A DNA stretch of 64,000 nucleotides from Pictodentalium vernedei (lineage: Eukaryota > Mollusca > Scaphopoda > Dentaliida > Dentaliidae), in assembly GCA_031216915.1 (NCBI GenBank), contig CM062293.1:147878285-147942284 (forward strand), written 5' to 3'. The translations under genes and the position numbers were made by a program. A model generated the notes under the pieces. The model had not been told where the DNA came from. It was given only the letters and a program-made list of their open reading frames with translations, and did no database searches. Shown here piece by piece: positions 1 to 10,945 of the stretch. How positions within the stretch are numbered: position 1 is the first letter of the stretch; the number at the start of each line of letters is the position of its first letter.

Positions 1-911
1 GATCCTCACATAGAGGAAGATTTCACGTTAAGATCCACAGTAGACAAGAGAGTAAATTACTCATGATCTCTGTGAAGATAGAGATGCTATCAACAGAAAT
101 GTATTGTGGTTGTTTATCTTAGCAATACCTGCTAAAAACAACAGCGCCGGAGGATACGCGTATCCTATCATTCTGTCCTATAGATCAATAGAGCGTTAAC
201 AGTATTAGCTCAGAGATCTGGACAAGCCAACACATACGTCTGCAATTGATTAGCCAGCTGTGTCATAAATAAAACATCATTGGGCGCTCCCATAGATAGC
301 AAATCTGATTGAATACTTGTTTGTTGAGAGTCCATTCTGACAGCAACAAGCGACCCGTAAGAGAACGGGAGTGCGATAAAACAATCAGACGACCCAGAAT
401 ATGACGGACCAAAACTGAACTTGGTGTACTATAACCAACAAACGGATTCTTTCCATTAAATTGAATAACGGAAACGAAAGAGTGCCTCCCTGGTTCCGGA
501 GATACGCCACTACTGTCGAATTAAAGGACAGGAATTTGGGCATGCGTTTCTGAATAATGTTCATGCAATGACATAAAGCAAGCCTAAAAAACATTATTCC
601 GCGGAAGTTAACTGATAGCTAAAAGACTGCGGAACCCAAAGACCCTGGCACTTCGAATCCGTAGGGATCAGTATATATCCCAATCTGTTTGACTGGCAAC
701 CGTCATAACAGCCACACTCGGGTCCGGCAACTGCGGCGGCACTCTCTGAGTCAACCACCGAATGTTTGCCCCAGTCTGAATCTCTTGTAACACTAGATAG
801 ACAAGAGAATGTATAAATCAAGCAATTCATGGATTGCCGGAAAGTTGCCGTCGAAGAGAAGCTCCTCCGAGAACGAAGCGACTCTGAGAGAGTTCTTAAC
901 CTACTATCCAC
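1..911 (-). pseudogene. DIRS-like retrotransposon RNase H remnant
   Basis: Read on the minus strand, this stretch carries broken pieces of the reverse transcriptase-linked RNase H region of DIRS-type (tyrosine-recombinase) retrotransposons. Visible pieces, in order: GLWVPQ near 620-640, VVAYLRNQGGT at 481-513, and after a frameshift a segment between 356 and 210 with QQTSIQSDLL and TYVLACPDL. The tract VAYLxxQGGTxS followed by a terminal TYVxxCPD-like segment is characteristic of DIRS/Ngaro RNase H. Several stops and at least two frame changes show it is dead. The RT expected upstream (higher coordinates) is missing, and the recombinase would lie left of the window. Assignment rests on motif memory only. 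Confidence 0.55.
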
Positions 912-1317
912 GCGTGGATGTAGCTAGGGCTGCCTCACGTCTAACCAACTCCAATCAGCCACTGAAGGGCGGAGTTATACGTGAACAAACTACTGCCCTC
1001 AAAAGAAATTACATTGAGAATAATATCCCGTAAATCTTTTCTTGAAGACGTAATGATAACGCCTCAGTAAGGCGGATTACGTATAATAAAGCGTCTAAGT
1101 TAAGTCTAATATACATAATGTCGTTCCCAACATTGAAATTGGAAAAGACATAAACGGTGAAAAAGAATATATGCAGTCTTTAATCACACCGTCTAGACGC
1201 ATATGAACTCTCGGTATGCCCTGCTCTGCCAAAATAAACTATATGTAAAAAAAGATAAAATGGCAGAAATGAGCCACGCGGACAAGAAACTAAACTATCA
1301 TGCTTAGTAGCCGTCTT

Positions 1318-2345
1318 GTATATAAATATATAGCGTCGAAAAATAAAACACATGTTGTAATGACAATATTGGACTGCGTCGGTAAGTCAGGGACAAAGTC
1401 CCTGTACCGATCGAAAAATCCGAGTCCAATGACGCTATAAGTCTCTTATCCAAGATCGCAGCAATGAAGTCCGAAAAATAATCACTGGAAGAAATGCCAG
1501 AAGATATGAAAGGCATCTTCCGATACTACAAAAGGGAAAACTCGAAATCTTTCGAATCCCTTTCGCCATCCTGTCGGACCCTATAAAGCGTTCGGTCGTC
1601 CGTAGCTTGATGCAACCGCGGACCGCACCGACCCAGCGCCGTCGGATAATTCCTGATTCGACCGAGAAACCGTCAATTGCTGGGATGCTGCGAAACAACT
1701 GTGCTAACTCGGATAGCACGTCCGTCACTGAGGCCTGAGGAGCAGCGGTCTTACGATGCATTGCCGCAGGAAGCTCCGAGATCGTTACCCCGTGCATACT
1801 TCCAATATGCGAGCGAACGGAGTGTATAGGCCTCGTGTCCCTTGGCTACCGGATGGCGCGACCTATTCGCTGTGGAATCACTGAATGCCGAAACTGATCG
1901 GATACTCGAGGTCACGTAGCCAATGTGCGGTCGTGTGCCCTGCTGTGAGGATGAGGAAGCATTAAAGACAGTCTCTCGGACTGTCAATATAACGGAGCGT
2001 CCCGAGCAATGGACATATGCTCCGAATGTAAAATATCTGAACCACAACATGCGGTCCCCTATGTTGTTGGCTTCCTCCGATCTGTCCTCAATCTGCCGTC
2101 ACTGGGTGAGTACTAAAGTAATTAAAGTGCTCGCATCACCCAAATCTCCTTCCTAGACCGCAACGGACGAACCCGGCAGCCGAACCATTCGATGAATGTA
2201 CGCTACACCGGGTGAGCTAGCGAATGTCACTCCGTAAGCGATAGACATATTCCATGAGCACTTATTGCCGCTAACTCTTCATTAACTATGACGACAGAGG
2301 CACACTTTTGAAAGACATCTCCATAACTCTTCGAACAAGAAACCA
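1318..2345. repeat. Tandem copy 1 of ~1.1 kb DIRS-associated repeat
   Basis: Starts at a TATAGCGTCG motif followed by a partly palindromic block (GGACAAAGTCCC) and ends near CGACAGAGGCACACT. The whole block recurs at 2378-3625 with the same internal order: the GACGCTAT block, the GGGATGCTGCGA motif, the CCTATGCGAACG-type motif, then GACCGCAACGGACGAACCC. The minus-strand frames of the two copies translate to recognisably similar serine-rich peptides (shared GTRPHIG/RTRPHLG and RHPVA/HHPAA segments), so the block was probably coding, possibly the gag-like ORF of the DIRS element. GC is visibly higher than in the rest of the window. Confidence 0.6.
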
Positions 2346-2377
2346 GAAATGCTTGGATAGCAAGCATAAAATAATAA

Positions 2378-3625
2378 TATATATAGCGTCGTTCAATAAT
2401 TCGAAAGTTTGTGTGACATTATTGGACTATGTCGGAACTGAGGGACGATGTCCCTGAACCGAACCAAAAATTTCTAAGTCCACCGACGCTATCAGTTTCT
2501 TATCTGGCATCGCAGCATATGTTGTTCCGAAAGGGAAAGCTTGAAATCCACCGAATCCCTTTCGGTATCCCGTCGGACCGGATGAAACTTTCGGACGTCC
2601 GTACCCGCTTCCGCGGAGCGTCCCGACCCAGCATCGTCGGATAAAATGTATGCGACAGATTCAGTTGATGCTGGGATGCTGCGATAAACTGTGCTATTAA
2701 GGAAAGCATGTCCGTTCCCGAGGCCTGTGCAGTAGCGGACTTACGATGCATTGCCGCTGGAAGCTCCGTGTACGTTGACTCCCACATACTTCCTATGCGA
2801 ACGTCCGGAGTCTGCAGGCCTCGAGTCCCCGGCTACCGACCCAGCGCTGTCGGATAATTCTCGATCCGACACCGTTTCTGTCGGCTGCTGGGATGCTGCG
2901 ATAAGCTGTGCTATGTGCACAAGAATGTCCGGCGTCGAGACCTGCGGAGGCGCAGTCTATCGCTGCTTCGCCGAGGGCAGCTCCGCATCAGATGGCTCCC
3001 GCATACTTTGCCTATGCGAACGTCCGGAGTCCATCGGTCTCGAATCCCTGGCTGCCGGATGGTGTGACCTGGTCGCCGAAGAATCCTTGATCGGCGAAGC
3101 TGGTAATATATCGGCGGTCACGCAGCCAAGGTGCGGTCGTGTGCGCTGACGAGAAGAGGAAGCCATAGCAGTCTCAGCGGACTGCCTATACAACGGAGCG
3201 TCCCGAGCGACGGACGTATGCTCCGCTAACGACACATTTGTACCACAACATCTGGGGCCAGATGTTGTTGAACGAGAGAGGGGCCTCTCTCGCTTGCCGT
3301 CCGGAAGGACCGGAACGAGCTATGAACCGGACTAAAAGGCTTCCTCCGTTCTCCCTCCGATCCGCCGTCACTGGGTGTGCATTAAGTTAATTTTATAGTG
3401 CTCGCATCACCCCAAAATTCCTTCTAGACCGCAACGGACGAACCCGGCTGCCGAACCATTCGGTGAATGGACGCTACACCGGGCGAGCTAGCGGACGTCA
3501 AAGGCCGTCGAACCTACTAGGGTCCTCTTAGGCAATTGGCGTATTACATGAGCACTTTTCCGCTAGCCCTTCATTAATTGTGACGACGGAGGCACACTGT
3601 TGGAAGACATCACAGATACATCACC
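2378..3625. repeat. Tandem copy 2 of DIRS-associated repeat
   Basis: Diverged second copy of the block at 1318-2345. It is about 200 bp longer because the segment around CCTATGCGAACGTCCGGAGTC is itself duplicated (near 2796 and 3014). Only about 30 bp separate the copies. Both could instead be long terminal repeats standing next to each other, but no retroelement interior lies between them. Confidence 0.6.
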
Positions 3626-3640
3626 CTAATCTTGATCGTC

Positions 3641-4985
3641 TGAAATAGAAATTGATAAAGTAGAGTGACCCTGCGGGGAAAGGACCGGAGTGTCCAAATC
3701 CCCAACAACATACCGTGACATACGCTTCCCATATTGTCATCGAAATCATACGATACAGAACCGGAGTTAATGCGAGTACACTGACCACATATAGAATGAT
3801 AATAAGGTCAGAGGAAGACTTCCTCTTAAAACAATAGATCAATATCCTTTCAATGTGAAAAGAAAACAAGTCCTGGTACTCGCACTAACCCCTGGCAATC
3901 AAAATACATAATAATAATATGATCCATTAATATAGAAAAAATAATTGAAATCAAAATATTTTGAAAAAATATTTTTTCAGAACAGCCCAAGTTTCTGAAA
4001 AGTAACGTTGAGCCCCAATGGATCCCAAGCCTAAGTGTGGACAAAAATTTTAAAAATATTTTAAACAATTTATTCAACACTTACGAACAATAATAATGTA
4101 TCTAGTTATGATTGAAATAACATAAAGATATTATTATTTAGAAATCCCCCCCTCACACAGAGGGCTGTTGTAAATGTAAACAATGAGTGTAAAAACACTA
4201 AAATAAGACTCCAGGCACCCAGGCCCGAAATCAGTTACCAAAAATACACCATCTGATGCAAAACAGAGACTTCCAGGGAAGAAACTGCAGAACATCAGAT
4301 GGTAGATGCAGAACACAACGCCTAACCACCCGTAGGTGAAGACGTAAACATGGGGAAAGAACAGAATTCATTCTGTTATTCAGCTAAACTCCCAAGAAAT
4401 TTTAGTAATAATAATTACAGAAATTATGCCAAAAGCATGGGAGAATAGCAAGGGGGAACTTAAAGGACAGGGAGAGAGGAAAAACACTTGTAAAAACAGT
4501 GTAACTAAATAATCAGAATGACAACAAAATGGCTGCTGCCTTGAAAATAGGTAACTTAACATAATTTCATTAAAAAATTTTAAGTTACAGCCCTGATAAT
4601 ATTCTGTCACACATTCTTTTCCTCTCCTCCTTTTCTATCCTCCTTAGAATCACCATTTCACTAATATTTATGTGTCTGGCATCATTTAAACTGAGATTTA
4701 AAAGCACAAAGATCAGTCAGATGTTAACTGATGAAGGGCCAAACTTAGAATGATAAATGGCGCCAATTTCGGAATGTCCTTGACACTGCGCATGCGCAGT
4801 AGGGGCGAAGTGTGGAGGGCCTCTCAGGACATGTTTTCTTTAGTTTTAGATGCAAATTTTGGGGATTGGGGGGCAAAATTTGTGTTTGGCCCTATATTTT
4901 AAGAGTTAGCACCAGCTATGTCTGGGTCATTGGTACAGTATAAAAATATTAACCAGAATAAGCCTACCACAACTTAAAATATCTC
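3641..4985. other. Intergenic/intronic stretch, no gene seen
   Basis: AT-rich DNA without a convincing exon or repeat. Short ORFs on both strands lack recognisable domains. A perfect NRF-1-like palindrome TGCGCATGCGCA sits at 4787-4798; the same palindrome occurs in both arms of the foldback element at 53.8 and 57.6 kb. Confidence 0.5.
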
Positions 4986-5280
4986 GGAAGTTTCTCAATA
5001 CAACCATACAAATATGGATACCATATCTAATGATTTCCATATTTGTAAGGTTTTAGTGAAAAATGGTGAAATTTGTTTTTGAAAAAATACTGTGTTAGCT
5101 AAAGGTTTAATGTTTTTCCAATTTTTCATAAAATGCCAACAAAACCATATCATGTGATCCCCAAATGGAAGAATCACAATGAGCTTTGTCCAATGAGGGA
5201 AGGTGGGGTGAAGTGGGGGGGGGGGGGGGGGGGGGGGCAGTGGGGGAGGGGGGTTGTGCATACAGGATATGTTTTTTTAA
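4986..5280. repeat. Two degenerate palindromic MITE halves
   Basis: 4986-5110 contains an imperfect inverted pair around CATACAAATATGG and CCATATTTGTAAGG and ends AAAGGTTTAA, like the related copy at 62746-62990. 5111-5280 carries the AACAAAACCATATCATGTGA block diagnostic of MITE subfamily B, followed by a 23-nt poly-G tract (5215-5237) where intact copies have a short C or G run. Confidence 0.5.
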
Positions 5281-5760
5281 AAGTTAAGGATGATCAACGA
5301 ACCGCAACATTATTATTATCAGCAGTGATGTCTTACAAGGGAAGACGATAAAAGTTTGATAGCTCAAGTGAGGATGTCACCCAAGCCTGTAAACAGAACT
5401 ATGTGATGATCTGATGATTGATAGGATAGCTTGCTCCATTTCAAGATGCCAGGTTGAGGAAAGCAGATGCAGGCTACACAGTGTGCAGCGAAAACTAACA
5501 GCTAGATTCAAGATGGCCATGTTTTTAAAGTTATGGCGGTAAGACTCGATAGCTCACATCTGTATGTCACTCCAGACCAGCGTATGCAATGTTGCATTAA
5601 TCGGACGAGGAATTGGGAATAGGGAATGGAGGTAGGGTGTGTTTGCTGAGCTGCGACAGTTAATTTTGATAGCTCTGATCTGGATGTCATACCAAACTGG
5701 TATATGAAATTTCAGATTTATTCGGTGATGATACAGGCTGGTGGGTTTGACAAATGAATT
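5281..5760. repeat. Short tandem array (GATAGCTC units)
   Basis: Three diverged units each contain GATAGCTC followed by a GATGTCA-type motif (anchors at 5358, 5548 and 5668). The layout resembles the longer arrays elsewhere in the window, but the ends are not resolved. Confidence 0.45.
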
Positions 5761-6003
5761 GTTTTTTTTTGTTTTTTTTTCAAGGTTTTGTGCATTGCAG
5801 AGTCACAGACAATCTCGGCAACTCAAAAGGGTCAAACCTGAATTTGTTCATTGTCAGAAACAAACATACCTACCCATTTTGGTAAAACTGGCTATTGAGA
5901 AAAAGTTGTTTAAGGTTTTGACAGTCGTATGAATGGTGATGCATGGCGGTGGACAAAGAGTGATAAAAATGCATGGATTATATGACTATAGTGAACTACT
6001 CAC

Positions 6004-6115
6004 ATCTTCACCTCCCAATCTGAGTGGTGATGTCCTTCTTTGAGTAGGTCTCGTTTGGTGTTGGTTGTCCTCCGTTGGTAAAGCTCGTTGTATTATATTC
6101 GCAAACCTCTTCCAG
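6004..6115 (-). CDS. C1orf87: C1orf87-like gene, exon 6 of those visible (internal)
   Basis: 112 bp exon. The acceptor is a pyrimidine-rich tract ending AATGCAG (minus strand, reading down from about 6136) and the donor is GAT|GTGAGT. It enters in phase 2 and leaves in phase 0. It encodes 37 residues after completing the split Asn codon, beginning NWKRFANIIQRA, which matches the KWQNFVEMLTRA region of vertebrate C1orf87 as I remember it, followed by a polar, probably disordered tail. The next exon should be at lower coordinates but I could not find it in 1-6003, so the gene probably continues past the left edge. Confidence 0.72.
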
Positions 6116-6424
6116 CTGCATTGAAAAGAGAGAAACCATATATAGATCAGCAATGATGGTACTCTGTCTTTCCTGTCCTGTCACGTACTGGGTGGGTGGG
6201 ATTTGGGGCAGTCAGTCGGTCAGTCAGTTGATATTTGTACTGTCTTCTGCATTTTCGAAAGTAAACCCATCAAAAATGTCCATAGCTTCAGGACCAAAAT
6301 AATAAACTATACTGGCTTGGAAGACAAGATGTCAGTCTGTCGGTCAGTCAGTCTCTCTCTCTTGTAACAGGTTCTAACTCTTAACCATATATATTTATTA
6401 AGGTTTAACAATACTTTAACAGCC

Positions 6425-6655
6425 AACTTCATATCATGTCAGTGACAGTTTTATGGATGGAGGAAGCCTGAGTACCCAGAGTGAACCATCGAGCAATGAC
6501 GTGCAGCTGCCAGCTCCCCAACATCGTAACTCCACACTGCAGCACAGGCAGGGTTTGATTGTTGAAGACATGTACACCATCGATGTGCAGTACACCTTAG
6601 TGCACGCTGTCATCGTGCCCCCATGTAGAAAATCGGGGTTAAGTGCTAACTCTTA
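6425..6655 (-). mobile_element. tRNA-derived SINE, body only
   Basis: Matches the body of the SINEs at 15842-16245 and 33367-33742: GACAGTTTTATGGATGGAGG, AGTACCC, CCATCGATGTGCAGT and CATCGTGCCCCCATG occur in the same order. The tRNA-like promoter head expected at the right end is missing, so the copy is truncated. Confidence 0.6.
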
Positions 6656-6881
6656 ACCTGCTGGGTATTTTTAAATACTTATCAACAAAAAGTCTACTCA
6701 TGGCTGCTGTAAAGCAGCCATGACTAGATTTGATGAAAATTTCTTGGAATTTGAATCAAGAAATCATTGGTCAAAAAGTCTATACAATTTGCAGCAGAAA
6801 ATTTGGTTAAATGTGCTCACATTTTACTTATTTTAATGGCAAGACATTTCCTGTCCTAGGCAGGAATATCTGCCAGCAGCA

Positions 6882-6958
6882 TGCAAGGAGTTTAAGAGTT
6901 CCAAGCGACTTGCCCTAGGATGTAAGTGATACATGTAAATAGTGAGCAGTAGAATGAA
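6882..6958 (+). mobile_element. 5' LTR of Gypsy element, first fragment
   Basis: Aligns with the start of the 3' LTR at 20825-21000: TGCAAGGAGTTTAAG against TGTAACAGGTTTTAAG, then the shared GATACATGTAAATAG. The LTR is interrupted by two insertions (6963-7492 and about 7499-10421) and resumes at 10422. Confidence 0.65.
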
Positions 6959-6962
6959 TAGA

Positions 6963-7492
6963 TATACTACTCAAAGTTTGCTGGATATGATTGAGGAATG
7001 TATTGAGATCGTCCCCAGTGTTACATTAGCTCTCTTAACAGGCAGACTTTTCGTGACAGTCATGGAAAGCATGTACCCCTTGATTTTCATGTTTTCGTGT
7101 ACTGTCTACATGTACATGACATGTCTAAGGTATTCAATCTTCATTTCAACACAAGCCCTTGTGATTTAATGATTGAATATGGCAAATGCATATGTAAGAA
7201 GACATCTGTCTGAAGCAGAAATGTGGCGGGCTGTAGGGTTGGTGGAGTAAGGGGCAACTTTTTGGCATATTGAAAAATTTCCTCTTTTACCAATAATATC
7301 CATTTTCCATGGTTATCATATTCAAAAGCTAAAAAATGATGTCAAACACAAATAAAATCTTAATTCTGTACTTAAATCATTAAAGATATAATTTAATAAA
7401 AAATATATACACTTTTCATTACAATATTTCAACTAAAACGTAAAACAGGTAGTTGGATGTACTTGGTGCTTAGCAAACTTTGAGTAGTACAT
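6963..7492. mobile_element. Mariner-type MITE with inverted ends
   Basis: Begins TACTACTCAAAGTTTGCT and ends AGCAAACTTTGAGTAGTA, perfect 18-bp terminal inverted repeats, with TA at the borders as in Tc1/mariner insertions. The 530 bp interior has no transposase. It sits inside the 5' LTR of the Gypsy element. Confidence 0.7.
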
Positions 7493-7498
7493 TATGAC

Positions 7499-8327
7499 AA
7501 GAGGCCCCAAGGAGCCTTAATCGCTCACCGGCCAAAGTGGTTCAAAGAAGTATTTGGGGGTCACATTCAGTTAGACATGGTTCATCAACACTACAAAGGA
7601 ATAAAGTCATGAGAGACAATATGGAACTAGGGACATGGCTTGAACAAACTTGAATCTTACCCCCTTAAGGATGATGCATACCAAATATCAAAAGCATTCA
7701 TCTGCTGGATCTGAAGAAGAAGATTTTTAAAGAAAATTCGCCATTTTGAACTAAGTTATCATTCGGGCTCCCACAGTGAGCCCAAATATGAACCCAGGGA
7801 CTTGGCTTGAACAAACTTGAATCTCACCCCCTAAGGATGCTGCATGCCAAATATCAAAACATTCCGACTGTTGAATCTGAAGAAGAAGATGTTTAAAGAA
7901 AAATACCTCATACTGACTAAGTTATAATTCGGGCTCCCACAGGGAGCCCAAATATGGACCCAGGGACTTGGCTTTAACAAACCTGAATCTCACCCCCTAA
8001 GGATGCTACACACCAAATATCAAAACATTCTGACTGCTGGATCTGAAGAAGAAGATTTTTTAAGAAAATTCCTCATTTCGAACTAAGTTACAATTCAAGC
8101 TCCCACAGTGAGCCCAAATATGGACCTAGGGACATGGCTTGAACAAACTTGAATCTCACCCCCTAATGATGCTGCATACCAAATATCAAAACATTCCAAC
8201 TGCTGTATCTGAAGAAAAAGATTTTTAAAGAAAATTCCTCATTTTGAACTAAGTTATCATTGGGGCTCCCATAGTGAGCCCAAATATGGACCTAGGGACA
8301 TGGTTTGAACAAATCTGAATCTCCTCC

Positions 8328-8358
<31 letters not shown>

Positions 8359-10421
8359 ACACACACACCTAAGGATGCTGCATACCAAATATCAAAACAT
8401 TCCGACTGCTGGATCTGAAGAAGATTTTTTAAGAAAATTCCTCATTTTGAACTAAGTTATAAGTTATAATTCTGGCTACCACAGTAAGCCCAAATATGAA
8501 CCCAGGGACTTGGCTTGAACAAACTTGAATCTCACACCCCTAAGCATGCTGCATACCCAATATCAAAAGATTCTGCCTGCTGGATCTTGAGAAGAAGATT
8601 TTTAAAGAAATTTGCCTGAAATGCACTAAGTTCGAATTCGGGCTTCTATACTGAGCCCAAATGTGAATCCAGGGGGCCGATTTGAACACACTTGAATCAG
8701 ATCCACCCCACAATGTTGCATACCAAATATCAAAAGATTCTGCCTGCTGGATCTTGAGAAGAAGATTTTTAAAGAAATTTGCCTGAAATGCACTTTGCCT
8801 GAAATGCACTAAGTTCAAATTTGGGCTCCTATACTGGGCCCAAATATGAACCCAGGGAGCCGATTTGAACAAACTTGAATCAGATCCACCCCACAATGTT
8901 GCATACCACATATCAAAAGATTCTGCCTGCTGGATCTGGAGAAGACGATTTTTTAAGAAATTTGCCTGAAATGCACTAAGTTCGAATTCAAGCTTCTATA
9001 GTGAGCCCAAATATGAATCCAGGGAGCCAATTTGAACAAACATGAATCAGCTCCACCCCACAATGTTGCGTACCAAATATCAAAAGATTCTGCCTGCTGG
9101 ATCTGGAAAAGAAGATTTTTTAAGAAATTTGCCTGAAATGCACTAAGTTTGAATTCGAGCTTCTATAGTGAGCCCAAATATGAATCCAGGGAGCCGATTT
9201 GAACAAACGTGAATCAGATCCACCCCACAATGTTGCATACCAAATATCAAAAGATTCTGCCTGCTGGAACTGGAAAAGAAGATTTTTTAAGAAATTTGCC
9301 TGAAATGCACTAAGTTCGAATTCAGGCTTCTATACTGAACCCAAATATGAATCTAGGGAGCCGATTTGAACAAACTTGAATCAGATCCACCCCACAATGT
9401 TGCATACCAAATATCAAAAGATTCTGCCTGCTGGATCTGGAGAAGAAGATTTTTTAAGAAATTTGCCTGAAATGCAAGAAGTTCGAATTCGGGCTTCTAT
9501 ACTGAACCCAAATATGAATCCAGTGGGCCAATTTGACCAAACTTGAATCAGATCCACGCCACAATGCTGCATACCAAATATCAAAAGATTCTGCCTGCTG
9601 GATCTGGAGAAGAAGATTTTTTAAGAAATTTGCCTGAAATGCACTAAGTTTGAATTCGGGCTTCTATACTGAGCCCAAATGTGAATCCAGGGGGCCGATT
9701 TGAACAAACTTGAATCAGATCCACCCCACAATGTTGCATACCAAATATCAAAAGATTCTGCCAGCTGGATCTGGAGAAGAAGATTTTTTAAGAAATTTGC
9801 CTGAAATGCACTAAGTTCGAATTCAGGCTTCTATACTGAGCCCAAATATGAATCCAGGGGACCGATTTGAACAAACTTGAATCAGATCCACCCCACAATG
9901 TGAACAAATATGAACCCAGGGACTTGGCTTGAACAAACTTGAATCTCACACCCCTAAGCATGCTGCATACCCAATATCAAAAGATTCTGCCTGCTGGGTC
10001 TGGAGAAGAAGAGTTTTTAAGAAATTTGCCTGAAATGCACTAAGTTCGAATTTGGGCTTCTATAGTGAGCCCAAATATGGATCCAGGGGACCAATCTGAA
10101 CAAACTTGAATCAGATCCACCCCATAATGCTGTATACCAAATATCAAATGATTCTGCACACTTGTGCGGGAGAAGATTTTTTAGTAATTTCTCTACTATA
10201 CATAGGGTGCTATCGGAGTTATGCCCCCTATAGAGCCCCAAGTGGGCATGTCATTTCATTTGAACAAACTTGAATTGACATATGGTAATGAACATCCATA
10301 CCAAGTTTCGAGCAAATCGACCTAGTGGTTTCAGAGGAGAAGTCGTTTGAAAAATGTTCACGACGCCAGACGGATGATGATGGATGGCAAGTGATAAGTT
10401 TAGCTCCCTTCGGTGAGCTAA
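7499..10421 (+). mobile_element. Helitron-like repeat with ~16-unit, 167-bp tandem array
   Basis: Starts with a hairpin-like GAGGCCCCAAGGAGCCTTA and ATCGCTCACC, carries about 16 units of ~167 bp, and ends GTGATAAGTTTAGCTCCC, then TTCGGTGAGCTAA. The anchor TTGAACAAACTTGAATC recurs near 7640, 7804, 7971, 8138, 8303, 8511, 8680, 8862, 9030, 9198, 9365, 9532, 9698 and 9865. Two unit types are seen: an early one (GAATCTCACCCCC) and a late one (GAATCAGATCCACC). One unit has gained a C-run plus (CA)n (8326-8368), and a truncated early-type unit reappears at 9900-9990. A 3' hairpin ending in CTAA with no transposase is compatible with a non-autonomous Helitron/Helentron. It lies inside the Gypsy 5' LTR. 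Confidence 0.65.
8326..8368. repeat. Poly-C plus (CA)n microsatellite
   Basis: A run of 19 C followed by about 12 CA repeats, grown inside one unit of the 167-bp array. Confidence 0.9.
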
Positions 10422-10516
10422 TAAATAAAGTGAATTGTATGTGAAGAGACTGCCTGAATGTTATACTCCTGAAATGCTCAGAATGTTGAGTGTGAGCACA
10501 AGCAAGCCATCCTACA
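10422..10516 (+). mobile_element. 5' LTR of Gypsy element, second fragment
   Basis: TAAATAAAGTGAATTGTATG through AAGCCATCCTACA matches the second half of the 3' LTR (20910-21000). The LTR ends TACA at 10516 and is followed at once by a primer-binding-site-like sequence. Confidence 0.65.
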
Positions 10517-10532
10517 TGGTGTCAGAAGTAAA
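10517..10532 (+). other. Putative primer binding site
   Basis: TGGTGTCAGAAGT directly follows the LTR end. A TGG start is required for pairing with the CCA end of a tRNA, and this particular sequence is a common primer site of Gypsy-type elements. Confidence 0.6.
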
Positions 10533-10600
10533 CTAACAGATGCTGAATTTATCACGACCTTGTATTTTGGGAAAACCACGTTGGTGCAAATCACACAGAC

Positions 10601-10945
10601 ATGGATACCGCTTTTCTAACTTCATCTCAGCTTCTGTTTCCGACAAAGCTTGACCTAGAAGGGAATATTGCAATGAATTGGAAGAAATTCAAACATACTT
10701 AGCAAAACTATGAAATTGCCTCAAGCTTTAGTGAAAAAGACTCTAAATTACTAACTCATTAACATGCAATGGTCACTAATCTATTGACATTTTTTATGGG
10801 TTTATTTTCGAAAATGCAGACAACAAATATCAACTAAGTGATTGAAAAATTTCATACATTTTGCATAGGAAAAATGAATAAGACATATGAACAATACATG
10901 TTCAACATGTGTACCAAAGAAGAAAATCAAACAATTAGTTTAAAC
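10601..10945 (+). pseudogene. Gypsy gag, N-terminal fragment
   Basis: Starts at an ATG about 85 bp after the LTR. The frame carries MNWKKFK and, after a stop, NYEIASSFSEKDSKLL, a pattern typical of the capsid start of invertebrate Gypsy gag proteins. A second block from about 10838 (KFHTFCIGKMNKTYEQYMFN) continues the same domain. Stops and lost sequence separate the blocks. After 10945 the gag is broken by foreign DNA, and gag-like sequence reappears only at 18422. Confidence 0.6.

Noticed and set aside
1318..3625. LTR pair of a complete retrovirus-like element
   Set aside because: The copies are only ~30 bp apart with no interior; tandem duplication is simpler.
3960..4000. Acceptor-like TTACTTTTCAG on the minus strand as start of a further exon
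   Set aside because: In the required phase 0 the frame meets a stop after five codons and the residues do not resemble the protein family; a terminal exon cannot be fully excluded.
4995..5351. Poly-proline/poly-glycine ORFs
   Set aside because: Produced by the 23-nt poly-G tract within a MITE fragment.
8540..10241. ORFs with repeated peptide blocks in the 167-bp array
   Set aside because: Unit length is not a multiple of three and frames end quickly; these are array artefacts.
7630..10260. CRISPR-like array
   Set aside because: Units are contiguous 167-bp tandem repeats with gradual divergence, no spacers, in a eukaryotic genome.
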